From positions 186,001 to 250,000 of the forward strand of contig NZ_SORX01000004.1 of the NCBI RefSeq assembly GCF_004405125.1: a stretch of DNA of 64,000 nucleotides, read 5' to 3'. The notes beneath the pieces are model-generated. The model was given only the letters and a program-made list of their open reading frames with translations, did not search any database and was not told the DNA's origin. Of the stretch, positions 7,968-16,593 are shown in pieces. This stretch comes from Jeotgalibacillus salarius (GTDB lineage: Bacteria > Bacillota > Bacilli > Bacillales > Jeotgalibacillaceae). A program made the translations under genes and the position numbers. Numbering within the stretch: the stretch's first letter is position 1; each line of letters begins with the position of its first letter.

Positions 7968-8861
7968 TTACTTTTTATTCACTGAAGCATCATAGATCGT
8001 ATCAATCGCATCTTTCAGCCCTGCATCAAACTGTTGCTGCGTCTGCCCGTGTCGCAGATCAGAAGCGAGCGCGCGGGAGAAGCTGGCAATCAGTCCTTCA
8101 TTCTCTTTCAACTTTTCATTCGCTTCATCACGTGAATAACCGCCCGATAGTGCCACGACACGTACAACGCGCGGATGTTCAACCAGCTTTTTGAAGAAGT
8201 TAGCTTTTGTCGGAATTGACAGCTTCAGCATTACATTTTGATCTTCAGATAAATGGTTCAGATGCTTAAGAATCTCATCGTGCATAATCGCTTCACATTG
8301 TTCTTTGTCTTTACTGTGTATGTTTACTTCCGGTTCAATGATTGGGACAAGTCCCGCATCAATAATCTGTTTGCCGACTTCAAACTGCTGATCAATCACT
8401 TCTGTTATGCCGCTTTCGTTAGGTTCGTTAATGACAGAGCGCATTTTTGTACCAAAAATATTTCTTTCACTGGCTCTGCGAAGTGTTTCATCCAGTTCAG
8501 GATTTGGCTTCATGAGCTGGACACCATCTTTTTCATCAGCCAGTCCTTTATCAACTTTTAAAAATGGCACGACGCCTTTTTCTTCCCAAAGGTAGTCACC
8601 AGTATATTTTCCTTCAATTTCACGGTCCATTGTCTGTTCAAATAGAATGGCACCGAGTATTTTTTCTGATGTAAAGGCAGGGGAAGTAATGATTCGTGTG
8701 CGCATTTCATGGACCATGTCGAACATTTCATCTTCATTTGAATAAGCACTTTCTTCTACACCGTAAGCTTTCAGCGCCTTAGGCGTGCTGCCCCCGCTTT
8801 GATCGAGTGCTGCGATAAAACCATTTCCGTTCTTGACCTTGTCAAATTGCTCTTGATTCAT
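7968..8861 (-). CDS. fda: Class I fructose-1,6-bisphosphate aldolase
   Basis: A 297-residue Schiff-base aldolase of the staphylococcal/lactic acid bacterial class I type, cleaving fructose-1,6-bisphosphate to dihydroxyacetone phosphate and glyceraldehyde-3-phosphate. The N-terminal [16 protein letters not shown] block (about 16-31) and the [12 protein letters not shown] segment (about 210-221), which carries the Schiff-base lysine region, are typical. A GTG at 8870 is in frame, but AAAGGAG is only correctly spaced for the ATG at 8861, giving the usual family length. Bacillales normally also carry a class II enzyme, so this is likely an accessory glycolytic or gluconeogenic isozyme. Confidence 0.92.
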   Translation of the reverse strand: MNQEQFDKVKNGNGFIAALDQSGGSTPKALKAYGVEESAYSNEDEMFDMVHEMRTRIITSPAFTSEKILGAILFEQTMDREIEGKYTGDYLWEEKGVVPFLKVDKGLADEKDGVQLMKPNPELDETLRRASERNIFGTKMRSVINEPNESGITEVIDQQFEVGKQIIDAGLVPIIEPEVNIHSKDKEQCEAIMHDEILKHLNHLSEDQNVMLKLSIPTKANFFKKLVEHPRVVRVVALSGGYSRDEANEKLKENEGLIASFSRALASDLRHGQTQQQFDAGLKDAIDTIYDASVNKK

Positions 8862-8964
8862 TTCCTTCACTCCTTTGATATGTAATTTTTAGCTCCACCT
8901 ATACTCTTCCCTTTTGAACTGACTATCTAACATGTAATGTGAGAAATATTTTATAGGATTCTTT

Positions 8965-8997
8965 GAAAAAACCAGAGACATAGTGGAAGTCTCTGGT
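8965..8997 (-). terminator. Terminator of the aldo/keto reductase gene
   Basis: ACCAGAGAC / GTCTCTGGT stem followed on the minus strand by six T. Confidence 0.88.
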
Positions 8998-9009
8998 CTT
9001 GTAAAAGTA

Positions 9010-9849
9010 TTAATATTCTTCATATTCCCGCGGATCCTGGTCTGCCATTCTTCCGTTTTCGCGTGTCAGGCCATTAATTTTCTGCATTTCTTCCTCTGAC
9101 AGTTCGAAATTAAATATGTTCAGGTTCTCTCGTTGACGGTGTGTGTTTGATGATCTTGGAAGTGAAATTGTATCCAGCTGAAAGATCCATCTCAGGATAA
9201 CCTGACCGACTGATTGATTGTGCTGATTTGCAATGTTCTGCAGTGTTTCGTCATCAAGTACACTGCCTGCGCGTTCAAGTGGGCTCCATGCCTGGGTGAT
9301 GATGTCGTGCGCTTGATTATATGCACGCTGTTCCTCTTGAGAAAAATAAGGGTGCAGCTCTATCTGGTTAATAACGGGCTTTACGCCAGTTTCTTCTTCT
9401 AGGCGCTCAAGGTGCTCCGGCATAAAATTACATACACCGATTGAGCGGATCCAGCCGTTCTTCTGTGCCTGAATCAGTGCTTTCCAGGCTTCCACATATT
9501 GATCCTGCTTCGGATTTGGCCAGTGCAGTAAATAGAGGTCCCAGTAATTCAGGTTTGCTCTGTACAGGGATTCCTGAATCATTTCAAGGGCACGGTCGTA
9601 ATCATAATATTGTGCACGCAGCTTAGACGTTAAAAATAAATCTTCTCTGGCAATCCCTGCCCGTTTCACTGCTTCGCCAAGTGTTCCCTCATTATCATAT
9701 CGAATCGCCGAATCGAACAGGCGATATCCATTTTTGATGGCAGCGCTGATCGATTCCACGCCCTGTTCTCCTTTTAAAGTATAAGTACCAAGGCCGGTAG
9801 CGGGAATGTTATATCCATCGTGCATCTTCCATTCAGGTATATTTGTCAT
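9010..9849 (-). CDS. Aldo/keto reductase
   Basis: A 279-residue NADPH-dependent oxidoreductase of the AKR5-like bacterial group. The catalytic tetrad can be read: Asp and Tyr in YRLFDSAIRYDNE (about 41-53), Lys in LTSKLRAQ (about 74), His in LYLLHWPNP (about 106). The C-terminal LPRSSNTHRQRENLNIF is the nucleotide-binding segment. AAGGAG six bases before the second of two ATGs favours the start at 9849 over the upstream GTG. The substrate is unknown; relatives reduce small aldehydes or diketo acids. Own terminator, so monocistronic. Confidence 0.88.
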   Translation of the reverse strand: MTNIPEWKMHDGYNIPATGLGTYTLKGEQGVESISAAIKNGYRLFDSAIRYDNEGTLGEAVKRAGIAREDLFLTSKLRAQYYDYDRALEMIQESLYRANLNYWDLYLLHWPNPKQDQYVEAWKALIQAQKNGWIRSIGVCNFMPEHLERLEEETGVKPVINQIELHPYFSQEEQRAYNQAHDIITQAWSPLERAGSVLDDETLQNIANQHNQSVGQVILRWIFQLDTISLPRSSNTHRQRENLNIFNFELSEEEMQKINGLTRENGRMADQDPREYEEY

Positions 9850-10073
9850 CATAATCTCCTTCACAACAATTTTCTTTGGGTTTTCCCTTTAGAAATAACT
9901 GTAAACCTGAAAGCGGCACAAGACTAACTGTATTTATAGATGAAAGCCTTTAAAAAATAAAAGCTTTTATATTAACTTTTATACATATATAATGATAAAT
10001 AGGTCTTTAGTTTATAATTCTAAAGTAACGAGAACAGACGGAGAGTATATAAATTAATAAAGGAGCTTAATTA

Positions 10074-10916
10074 ATGAATGCATTGAAACCTGCGAATGAA
10101 ACAAGCATAAATAAATTGGAAGCGTTTTTACAAGTGATTCCAACGATTCATGCGATGCTGCCGGATATTGGAATTGGATTAGTCGATACGGAAAAATGGC
10201 TTACTTATTATCCGGGAACCAAGATCGATATTGGTGCGAGAGCCGGCCGGAAAATCGATCCCGGTGAACCGCTTGCCGAATGTATTCGTGAACAGAAAGA
10301 AATTAAACAGGAAGTGCCCGAAGAATTTTTCGGCATTTCATTTACAGGACTTGCGGCGCCAATCATGGAAGGTGATGAAATTGTCGGTGCCATCGCTATT
10401 CAGATTCAGGAACAAAACGAAAAAGCGTTAAGAAGTATTTCTGATCAAATCTTTGAGTCAATTAATCATGCGAATGAGCGTATTACGTCTATTCACAGCG
10501 GATCAGAGGGGCTGGCTGCATATAGCTCATCTTTATTACAGCAGTCAACTGAAGCATCAGATGCGATGAAAAATACAGATGATGTAATCAATGTGATTAA
10601 AAAAATCGCGAGTCAGACGAATATTCTTGGCCTAAATGCTTCAATTGAAGCTGCCAGAGCCGGTGAACATGGCAGAGGGTTTAATATCGTAGCCAAAGAA
10701 ATTCGCAAGCTATCAAATGATACGCTTGAGTCCACACAACAGATCAGTTCAACGCTGAAAAAAATGCAGACGTCGATTCATGAGATTCAGTCTATGGTTG
10801 AAAATGTAGTGACTGTTGGACGTGAACAAGCTTCTGCCACTGAAGAGGTTTCATCATTTATTGATGAGATTGAAGAAATGAGTATCAAACTGAAGAAGTA
10901 TGCATCTGAATTATAA
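10074..10916 (+). CDS. Soluble chemoreceptor (YfmS-like methyl-accepting chemotaxis protein)
   Basis: A 280-residue receptor without transmembrane segments. Residues 1-115 form a small sensory domain; about 125-280 is a shortened MCP signalling domain with the conserved hairpin tip IASQTNILGLNASIEAARAGEHGRGF (about 178-203), which binds CheA and CheW. Its length and layout match the B. subtilis soluble receptor YfmS. It should sit with cytoplasmic or polar chemoreceptor arrays. A ribosome site AAAGGAG precedes the ATG. Ligand unknown. Confidence 0.88.
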   Translation: MNALKPANETSINKLEAFLQVIPTIHAMLPDIGIGLVDTEKWLTYYPGTKIDIGARAGRKIDPGEPLAECIREQKEIKQEVPEEFFGISFTGLAAPIMEGDEIVGAIAIQIQEQNEKALRSISDQIFESINHANERITSIHSGSEGLAAYSSSLLQQSTEASDAMKNTDDVINVIKKIASQTNILGLNASIEAARAGEHGRGFNIVAKEIRKLSNDTLESTQQISSTLKKMQTSIHEIQSMVENVVTVGREQASATEEVSSFIDEIEEMSIKLKKYASEL

Positions 10917-10928
10917 TAATGTTACTGA

Positions 10929-10962
10929 AAAGCTTCCGACTCTTTAGGGGGCTTTTTTTTTT
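10929..10962 (+). terminator. Terminator of the chemoreceptor gene
   Basis: AAAGCTTCC pairs with GGGGGCTTT (two G-U) and is followed by about eight T. Confidence 0.8.
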
Positions 10963-11146
10963 CAAATGTATGTTCGGTGTATATTTATACAATAATAATC
11001 GAAATATTTTAAAAATAATAGCGTTATGAATTGAGCGCTTGTATAATAGAGAGGGGATATAGAAGAAATACTATCGGAGAAGATATTATTTCGAAAAAAG
11101 ATTAGAGTAGGTGCTTTGCGACTATTAGGACGGGAGATGTTACGGG

Positions 11147-11833
11147 ATGAAAAAATTAACGACGATGTTGTTTTCACTTGTTTTACTATTAAGTATGGCA
11201 ACACCCGCTTTTGCGTCAGGAGATTCATCGATTTCTGAAGCAGTAGATAAAGTTGATCAGGCGAATGAGGAGATTTATTCTGAAATTGATCATGGGGTAG
11301 CTGAAACTGATGCTTTGAAAGAAAAATATTTTAATGAAATTAACAAGATTGAAGAAGTTTCACATATTTTAAAGTTAAAGCAGGAAAAGACTGCAATTTT
11401 GGTTGCACTTGAACCATCTGGACAGGAAGATGAAGCATTAAATGCTGCACTAGCTGATAAAGAAGCGGAACTAGAGGCAGCACACGCAGCATTATTATCA
11501 AATGCAGAGGAATTGAAACAGCAGGCAGAGCGTTTTGCTGAAAATGCAGGGAAAGACGACGGGAATGGTCAGGCAGTTCTTCAGGGGAAATCTGACGAAG
11601 CTCAAGCAGCTTATGACCGTATTCAAACATATTTCTCATTAACTAATACTTATGAAGCTGAACGTGACGCGATCATTCAATATGTATATGAAGTAACATT
11701 AGCGCTTACTGATCAGGGAATCCAGGAAGCAGCTGAGCTTGGACTGCTTGCAGAATGCAGTTGGGTACATGTGCGCTTCGGTGATACGAGAGAGTGGATT
11801 GATCCGATTGAGATTGTTGGCGGCGTTAAATAA
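11147..11833 (+). CDS. Secreted protein of unknown function with coiled coil
   Basis: A 228-residue exported protein. A Sec signal peptide (MKKLTTMLFSLVLLLSMATP) ends at AFA-SG near residue 24. The mature part is acidic and helical: two charged Ala/Glu-rich stretches (about 90-125 and 135-160) suggest a coiled-coil hairpin. The last 30 residues change character (ECSWVHVRFGDTREWIDPIEIVGG) and look like a small folded beta tail. I do not recognise the family. A hairpin terminator separates it from the cupin/HD-GYP gene 67 bases on. Confidence 0.75.
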   Translation: MKKLTTMLFSLVLLLSMATPAFASGDSSISEAVDKVDQANEEIYSEIDHGVAETDALKEKYFNEINKIEEVSHILKLKQEKTAILVALEPSGQEDEALNAALADKEAELEAAHAALLSNAEELKQQAERFAENAGKDDGNGQAVLQGKSDEAQAAYDRIQTYFSLTNTYEAERDAIIQYVYEVTLALTDQGIQEAAELGLLAECSWVHVRFGDTREWIDPIEIVGGVK

Positions 11834-11840
11834 TATTATA

Positions 11841-11876
11841 TAAATAGAACGAGTTCATCGGAACTCGTTCTATTTA
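11841..11876. terminator. Terminator hairpin after the secreted protein gene
   Basis: Perfect 16-bp stem TAAATAGAACGAGTTC / GAACTCGTTCTATTTA around ATCG. The T tract is short, so termination may be partial. Confidence 0.7.
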
Positions 11877-11900
11877 AATGTAAGGAGGTTAGGTTCCATC

Positions 11901-12812
11901 ATGAAGGGATTTAGCATCAACAAGGCAGGCCATTCTCTTGAACAGGTGAATAATGACATTACGAAAATCGATTTACTTGTTAATAGTTCAGGGATGGAGA
12001 TTATGCATCAGTTTATTGATAAAGATAAAATGTTTTATATTTATCCGAGTGCTCATCCAGGCGTGATGGAGTTTTATTATATTTTATCTGGTAAAATCAG
12101 ATGTGAAGATTACGATGGGGAAAAAATTGAAGTTGGATCCGGTGATTATATTTGTTCCCAGGGTCTTGAGGAAGCAATACATTTTAAAACCCTCGAGGAA
12201 GTAACGTTACTAATAATTTCGAATGAAGAATCATTTTTTCATATCAGTGAGAAGTTAAACTCATTAAGAAATGTAACGGACACCGTTGAGGCTAAGGATC
12301 GCTATACTGCTAAACATAGTCAGAGAGTGGCAGAATATTCAGTAGGCATCGCAAGGAAACTGAAATTGAACACTGACCATTTAAAAATGCTAACACGGGC
12401 AGCTTTTTTACACGATATTGGAAAAATCAACGTTCCTGAAGAAATCCTGAATAAACCAGGAAAATTAACTGACGAAGAATATGAAATTATGAAAAGACAC
12501 CCTGTTGATGGGGCTGAGATGGTTGAGCAGACTTATTATAAAGACTTGGCACCTATCATTCACCAGCATCATGAACGGATCAATGGCTCCGGATATCCGG
12601 ATGGGCTTAAAGGTGACGAGATTCTGATCGAGGCGAAAATCATTGCGGTCAGTGATACGTTTGATGCGCTGACGGAAGACAGAGTTTACCGGAAAGCGTG
12701 GACACCTCAGAGTGCGCTTGAGGAAATTAAGGCGCATAAGGGTGACTTATATGACGAAACAGTTGTTGATTTGTTTGAGCAGGTTCTGCGTGAAGAAGGA
12801 AAAATAGATTGA
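11901..12812 (+). CDS. Cupin-HD-GYP fusion, predicted cyclic-di-GMP phosphodiesterase
   Basis: A 303-residue cytoplasmic protein. Residues 1-110 form a cupin-type beta barrel (GVMEFYYILSGKIRCEDYDGEKIEVGSGDYI, about 54-84), a likely small-molecule sensor. Residues 125-300 are an HD-GYP domain: HSQRVAEY, HDIGKINVP, HHERINGSGYPDGL and DTFDALTEDRVYR are all intact, so metal binding and cleavage of c-di-GMP are expected. A cupin is an uncommon partner for this domain. AAGGAGG lies 12 bases before the ATG. A promoter overlaps its stop codon and drives the next transcript. Confidence 0.85.
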   Translation: MKGFSINKAGHSLEQVNNDITKIDLLVNSSGMEIMHQFIDKDKMFYIYPSAHPGVMEFYYILSGKIRCEDYDGEKIEVGSGDYICSQGLEEAIHFKTLEEVTLLIISNEESFFHISEKLNSLRNVTDTVEAKDRYTAKHSQRVAEYSVGIARKLKLNTDHLKMLTRAAFLHDIGKINVPEEILNKPGKLTDEEYEIMKRHPVDGAEMVEQTYYKDLAPIIHQHHERINGSGYPDGLKGDEILIEAKIIAVSDTFDALTEDRVYRKAWTPQSALEEIKAHKGDLYDETVVDLFEQVLREEGKID

Positions 12813-12837
12813 CACTGCAACTTGGATCACGTAAAGT
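12809..12837 (+). promoter_or_regulatory. Sigma-A promoter overlapping the HD-GYP stop codon
   Basis: TTGACA (12809-12814), 17-base spacer, TAAAGT (12832-12837). Perfect -35 and spacing; -10 is 4 of 6. Confidence 0.5.
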
Positions 12838-12954
12838 AAACGTTGCGATGAGTTGCTTTGCATAAGTCGTTCGGATGTTATCACGTTGTGGAGCGTGGTC
12901 CGGCGCCGCAAATTTGAGGAACCCCCTGGTCTTAGGATCAGGGGGTTTTATTTA
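12838..12954 (+). ncRNA. Structured leader or small RNA before the acetyltransferase gene
   Basis: A roughly 110-base transcript is expected from the promoter at 12809-12837 to the strong terminator at 12922-12954, with no good reading frame inside. It contains a small hairpin (ATCACG / CGTGGT near 12880-12899) and a GC-rich palindrome (CGGCGCCG). It could be a terminated sRNA or an attenuator-type riboswitch for the acetyltransferase gene 23 bases beyond. It does not match TPP, SAM, purine, T-box or c-di-GMP patterns known to me. Confidence 0.4.
12922..12954 (+). terminator. Strong terminator before the acetyltransferase gene
   Basis: CCCCCTGGTC / GATCAGGGGG (one G-U) around TTAG, then TTTTATTTAT. 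Confidence 0.88.
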
Positions 12955-12976
12955 TATTTCGGGAGGAAAGACGAGC

Positions 12977-13429
12977 ATGCATTTAAAAACTGTACCGTTT
13001 GAACAGCGGAATGATTATATAGATTGGCTGCTTTTAGCAGACGACAGCAAAAATGCCGTACTCTCCTATTTAGAAGACGGTGATCTTTATGCAGTACATA
13101 CTCAGGGAATGATTGTTGGCGTAGTGCTGTTGATTCTGCTTAGTAAAAGTACAGTGGAATTGAAAAATATCGCAGTAGCTGCAGATTTTCGCGGGAAAGG
13201 CATTGGCAAAGCAGTGATAGAGGAAGTTGTTCAGATGAATGCAGAAAAAGGTTTTACGAGTATGGTCGTGGGAACGGCTAATTCGAGCATTGAAAATCTG
13301 GTGTTTTATCAAAAAGCAGGTTTTCGGATGATGTCTATTAAAAAAGACTTCTTTGCAGACTATGAACCACCAGTTTACGAGAATGGTATTCGCGCATTTG
13401 ATATGGTGATGTTTGAGAGAAAACTATAA
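12977..13429 (+). CDS. GNAT-family N-acetyltransferase
   Basis: A 150-residue GCN5-related acetyltransferase. Motif A is clear: VELKNIAVAADFRGKGIGKAVIEEVVQ (about 60-86), with the acetyl-CoA pyrophosphate loop RGKGIGKA, and motif B follows as NLVFYQKAGFRM (about 108-119). The frame extends upstream through a terminator, but GGGAGG precedes the ATG at 12977, which gives normal GNAT length. The acyl acceptor is unknown. Its transcript may be gated by the structured leader upstream. Confidence 0.85.
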   Translation: MHLKTVPFEQRNDYIDWLLLADDSKNAVLSYLEDGDLYAVHTQGMIVGVVLLILLSKSTVELKNIAVAADFRGKGIGKAVIEEVVQMNAEKGFTSMVVGTANSSIENLVFYQKAGFRMMSIKKDFFADYEPPVYENGIRAFDMVMFERKL

Positions 13430-13441
13430 AGGATTTATTAC

Positions 13442-13474
13442 AAAAAAACCGGCGGGGAGCGATCCCCGGCCGGT
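13442..13474 (-). terminator. Terminator of the DUF5698/DUF2179 gene
   Basis: ACCGGC-GGGG / CCCC-GGCCGGT stem with a one-base bulge; on the minus strand it is followed by seven T. It may also stop plus-strand transcription from the acetyltransferase gene. Confidence 0.8.
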
Positions 13475-13475
13475 C

Positions 13476-14036
13476 TTAAGAACCCTTCAGTGCCTCTTTT
13501 TTCTGTAAAGCCCGTTTGCGGTTTCGCTTCATGGCTTTTGTGATGTATCCACCTTTAAAGTTACGCGGTTCATACGAAACGATAAAGGCATTTGGTTCAT
13601 GGAGGCTGACAATTTGAATAAATTCCCGCTCGCGATCCCGTCGTGCTGTGCAGTCAAGGCGGTAGCGGCGCGCTTCATTCATTCCCTCCACTTCAGAGGT
13701 TGAAACACTGAATCCTTCGTTACGTAGGTTCTGGATCAATTCTTCATTTTTAGTCGTGATATTTACTTCTATTGAGACGAAACCGATTGCCAGACGCTGC
13801 TCAAGAAGCTGGCCAAGATAAACCCCGAGACCGAAACCAAGTGCATAGGCAACCATATTCAAATAGTTTGATAGATCGCTAAAAACAATTCCAAGGGCAA
13901 TGACGTAAATGAAACCTTCCAGCGTACCAAGAGCTGAAGCTTTACCTTTCATTCCTTTTACCATCATGATTGTACGAAGGGTCAGAACAGGGACAAAAAT
14001 TAACTGTGCAACAAAAATGATTAAAGCTTGGATCAC
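13476..14036 (-). CDS. UPF0316 membrane protein (DUF5698-DUF2179, YebE-like)
   Basis: A 186-residue protein with three N-terminal membrane helices (about 1-80, including [17 protein letters not shown] between helices 1 and 2) and a cytoplasmic DUF2179 domain (about 95-175). The longer frame starting at 14267 is not credible: AGAAGG lies 9 bases before a GTG at 14036, and homologues begin there. DUF2179 domains are suspected ligand-binding modules, but the function is unknown. Confidence 0.82.
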   Translation of the reverse strand: MIQALIIFVAQLIFVPVLTLRTIMMVKGMKGKASALGTLEGFIYVIALGIVFSDLSNYLNMVAYALGFGLGVYLGQLLEQRLAIGFVSIEVNITTKNEELIQNLRNEGFSVSTSEVEGMNEARRYRLDCTARRDREREFIQIVSLHEPNAFIVSYEPRNFKGGYITKAMKRNRKRALQKKEALKGS

Positions 14037-14204
14037 ACGTGACACCTTCTTCCTAAAACTTTCCGTTAAGTGTAACAAGCGATGCTTCTTGAGAGCAAGT
14101 GACACAATTATGACAGTGAAAGTTTTTGAAAGAGTATACGCTCCATATTTTCCGGGAAGTCCTCTATACTGGAGAAAGAATAGATTAAGAGGAGGCGTCG
14201 AAGA

Positions 14205-14657
14205 ATGAGTAAATTCATGAAAAGAGCAGTAGAGCTTGCAGCTGATAATGTCCGGGAAGGAGGACATCCTTTTGGGGCAGTGATTGTGAAGGATGATCAG
14301 ATTGTAGCGGAAGGTGTGAATGAGTTACATATTCACTTCGATGTGAGCGGTCACGCAGAATTGCTGGCGATACGCCGCCTTCAGGAGGAAATTCAATCTC
14401 ATGACCTTGCGGAATATACAATGTACGCGAGCGGAGAGCCTTGCCCAATGTGTTTTACAGCGATGGCTTTCGCAGGCATGAAGGAAGTCTATTATTGTGC
14501 TTCACTTGAAGATGCGATAGATGCTGGTCTTGGTAAATCTGCTGAGGTCTACGAAGATTTGAAGAAGCCTAATCAGGATCGCACGCTTAGTATGACTCGG
14601 CTAAACTTAGAATCCGGTCAGGAAAATCCCATGCAAATGTGGAAAGAAAAACAATAG
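14205..14657 (+). CDS. Nucleoside/guanine deaminase (cytidine deaminase fold)
   Basis: A 150-residue zinc hydrolase. The metal site reads HAE (about 50-52) and PCPMC (about 79-83), the pattern of guanine and tRNA adenosine-type deaminases; the glutamate of HAE is the proton shuttle. Length and the C-terminal domain-swap-like tail ([10 protein letters not shown]) resemble B. subtilis GuaD, which turns guanine into xanthine. GGAGG precedes the ATG. The guanine assignment is likely but other amine substrates are possible. Confidence 0.82.
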   Translation: MSKFMKRAVELAADNVREGGHPFGAVIVKDDQIVAEGVNELHIHFDVSGHAELLAIRRLQEEIQSHDLAEYTMYASGEPCPMCFTAMAFAGMKEVYYCASLEDAIDAGLGKSAEVYEDLKKPNQDRTLSMTRLNLESGQENPMQMWKEKQ

Positions 14658-14723
14658 TTTATCAACGTGTTTCCCTTAAAAGGGTATAGGAATTTTTAAA
14701 AAGATATTGTTTCTGCGAATGTG

Positions 14724-14750
14724 AAGCTCAGTCGGATGGCTGAGCTTTTT
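14724..14750 (+). terminator. Terminator of the deaminase gene
   Basis: AAGCTCAG / CTGAGCTT stem followed by TTTTATAT. It also lies just past the end of the convergent TauE gene. Confidence 0.82.
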
Positions 14751-15462
14751 ATATATTTCCGAACAGTAAATATAGTCCTGTGAAAACTAAGATGATATAC
14801 GTGACAAAGCGAAACTGCTGCTGATTAATGATATGGTATAGCTTTTGTCCGGCCCACAGTCCTGCAAAAACAAGTGGTAGTCCGTAAAGGCTGAGAATCC
14901 ATGTTTCAGTTGTTGTGCCGACAGTTGCAATTTGGACAGCAAGACTGATGCTATAGATTAAGAGATAAAAAGCGAGTGTGGTACTACGGAGTTTCGCTTT
15001 ATCCGTGTCTGTTCCTGATAAATAGAGTAAAAGTGGCGGTCCAGGCATGCCGATACTACTTGTGAGCGCACCGGACATGCCACCGGCTGTAATATCTCTT
15101 TTAGCTGTCCGGGTAATTCTTAGACGGATTACTAACATGAAAGTCAGGGAGAGTACAAGCAGTCCTATACCGATTTTGAGGCTATCCATATCGATAAAAA
15201 GGAGCACCAGTATCCCTATAGGAAGTCCGGCTATACTTCCAAGAGAAAAACGTTTTAGTAAGTTGTGGTCAATGTCTCTATGCACCGCTCTGATCATCGC
15301 AAGGGAAATCACAATCGATAAAATTAAGTTAATCCGAATTGCTTCTATCGGGTTAAACAGCAGGAGCAGAAATGGTGTGGCCATAATAGAAAATCCGAAT
15401 CCGGTGCTTGTCTGCAGGATTGAAGCAAATAAAATAATGAAAACAAATAATACAATATCCAT
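14749..15462 (-). CDS. TauE/SafE-family sulfite/organosulfonate exporter-like permease
   Basis: A 237-residue membrane protein with about seven or eight helices. The two TauE/SafE half-motifs are seen: GFGFSIMATPFLLLLFNPIEAIRINLILS (about 22-50) and GGMSGALTSSIGMPGPPLLLYLS (about 127-149). Members export small sulfonates or sulfite or act in sulfur metabolism; the substrate here is unknown. It stands alone, convergent with the deaminase gene. Confidence 0.82.
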   Translation of the reverse strand: MDIVLFVFIILFASILQTSTGFGFSIMATPFLLLLFNPIEAIRINLILSIVISLAMIRAVHRDIDHNLLKRFSLGSIAGLPIGILVLLFIDMDSLKIGIGLLVLSLTFMLVIRLRITRTAKRDITAGGMSGALTSSIGMPGPPLLLYLSGTDTDKAKLRSTTLAFYLLIYSISLAVQIATVGTTTETWILSLYGLPLVFAGLWAGQKLYHIINQQQFRFVTYIILVFTGLYLLFGNI

Positions 15463-15516
15463 ATCTGACCCTTTCTATTAGATGTCCTTTGACTATAACT
15501 TATCAATCTTTCAGAC

Positions 15517-15550
15517 CTAAAGAAAGCACCCTCATTGATAAGAGGGTGCT
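15517..15550 (-). terminator. Terminator of the pirin gene
   Basis: AGCACCCTC / GAGGGTGCT stem with a T-rich tail on the minus strand. Confidence 0.82.
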
Positions 15551-15565
15551 ACGTTTATAGTAAGG

Positions 15566-16432
15566 TTATTTAACAGCCGGCTTTCCAAACTTCCCGGCCT
15601 GAAAGTCGCGCATGGCTTCACGAATCTCTTCCGCGTTGCTCATTACAAATGGCCCGTGGGCAACGTATTCTTCTTTAATAGGTACGCCTGAATACAGCAA
15701 CAGACGTGCGCGTGTTTTTGCACGGATTGTTAATTCACTTTCAGCGTCAGTTCCGTCCTCTTTATAAGTCAGCAAGCCGACATCCGTTTTCGCTAGCGAA
15801 ACAGCCGATTCTCCTGCTTCAATTTCGCCCGCAGTCACATAAAAGAATCCGTTATGATTTTCAGGAATGATATGCTTGTATTCCGCACCTTCCTTCAGGC
15901 GGATTTCTGTCATCGTAATCGGTACGAGGCTCTCCATTGGGCCTTTCACACCGGCAACTTCCCCTGAGTAAACTCGTACACTGCCACCTTCAACTTCAGT
16001 AACAGGTGCGTCTTCTATATATACATTCTGATAGGAGGTCGTAGTCGTGCGTAATGCATGAGGAAGATTGAGCCATAGCTGGAACGTGTGAATCAGATCA
16101 TCATCAACCGCTTCCTCACCGTGACGGGCAGCCCAGCCGGCGTTCATATACTGAACGTCTCCCGCATCAAGCACAGAGTGCCCACCGTGATTATCAATAT
16201 GCTCCAGTCGTCCATCCACTACATACGTAATGGTCTGGAATCCGCGGTGCGGGTGGTCTGAAAATGTACCGCGCTTAAACCAGTCATCGGCCATCAGTAT
16301 AAATGGATCGAACTCTTTCATACGCTCGGGTGGAAGAATCCAGCCCTGCTGTACATGAGGGTATCCATTTTGATTATAAGAAACTCTCCAATGATCTTTT
16401 ATATCTCTTTTAAAGCGATTTTCTTCAGTCAT
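15566..16432 (-). CDS. Pirin-family bicupin protein
   Basis: A 288-residue pirin. The N-terminal cupin carries the iron-binding set DHPHRGFQTITYVVDGRLEHID (about 57-78) with two His, then a third His and Glu further on. The C-terminal cupin lacks obvious ligands, as in other pirins. Bacterial pirins include quercetinase-like enzymes and redox regulators; activity here is not predictable. GGTGAAGGAGTG precedes the ATG at 16432, so the 20-codon upstream extension is rejected. Confidence 0.88.
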   Translation of the reverse strand: MTEENRFKRDIKDHWRVSYNQNGYPHVQQGWILPPERMKEFDPFILMADDWFKRGTFSDHPHRGFQTITYVVDGRLEHIDNHGGHSVLDAGDVQYMNAGWAARHGEEAVDDDLIHTFQLWLNLPHALRTTTTSYQNVYIEDAPVTEVEGGSVRVYSGEVAGVKGPMESLVPITMTEIRLKEGAEYKHIIPENHNGFFYVTAGEIEAGESAVSLAKTDVGLLTYKEDGTDAESELTIRAKTRARLLLYSGVPIKEEYVAHGPFVMSNAEEIREAMRDFQAGKFGKPAVK

Positions 16433-16593
16433 TTGAATCACTCCTTCACCTATTACTGAACCATATTTCACCCCTGAAAACCAATCATCCATTCGGCTGA
16501 AGTTTTTTCGCTAAATGGTAAATGATGATAAATCTGGTTTTGCAGATACGCGATCGGGTACTGTAAAAACAACGCATGAAAGAGGTGAAGAGG

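Noticed and set aside
7744-8194. Two overlapping plus-strand frames after mqo
   Set aside because: They begin within the mqo terminator, translate the 21-bp array and run antisense to the aldolase gene.
12838-12954. T-box or purine riboswitch
   Set aside because: No AGGGTGGNACCGCG T-box sequence or purine aptamer core could be found; left as an unidentified structured RNA.
12875-12976. 34-residue extension of the acetyltransferase
   Set aside because: Translates a strong terminator; the GGGAGG-preceded ATG at 12977 gives the normal family length.
14037-14267. N-terminal extension of the UPF0316 protein
   Set aside because: Overlaps the divergent deaminase gene, and the ribosome site fits the GTG at 14036.
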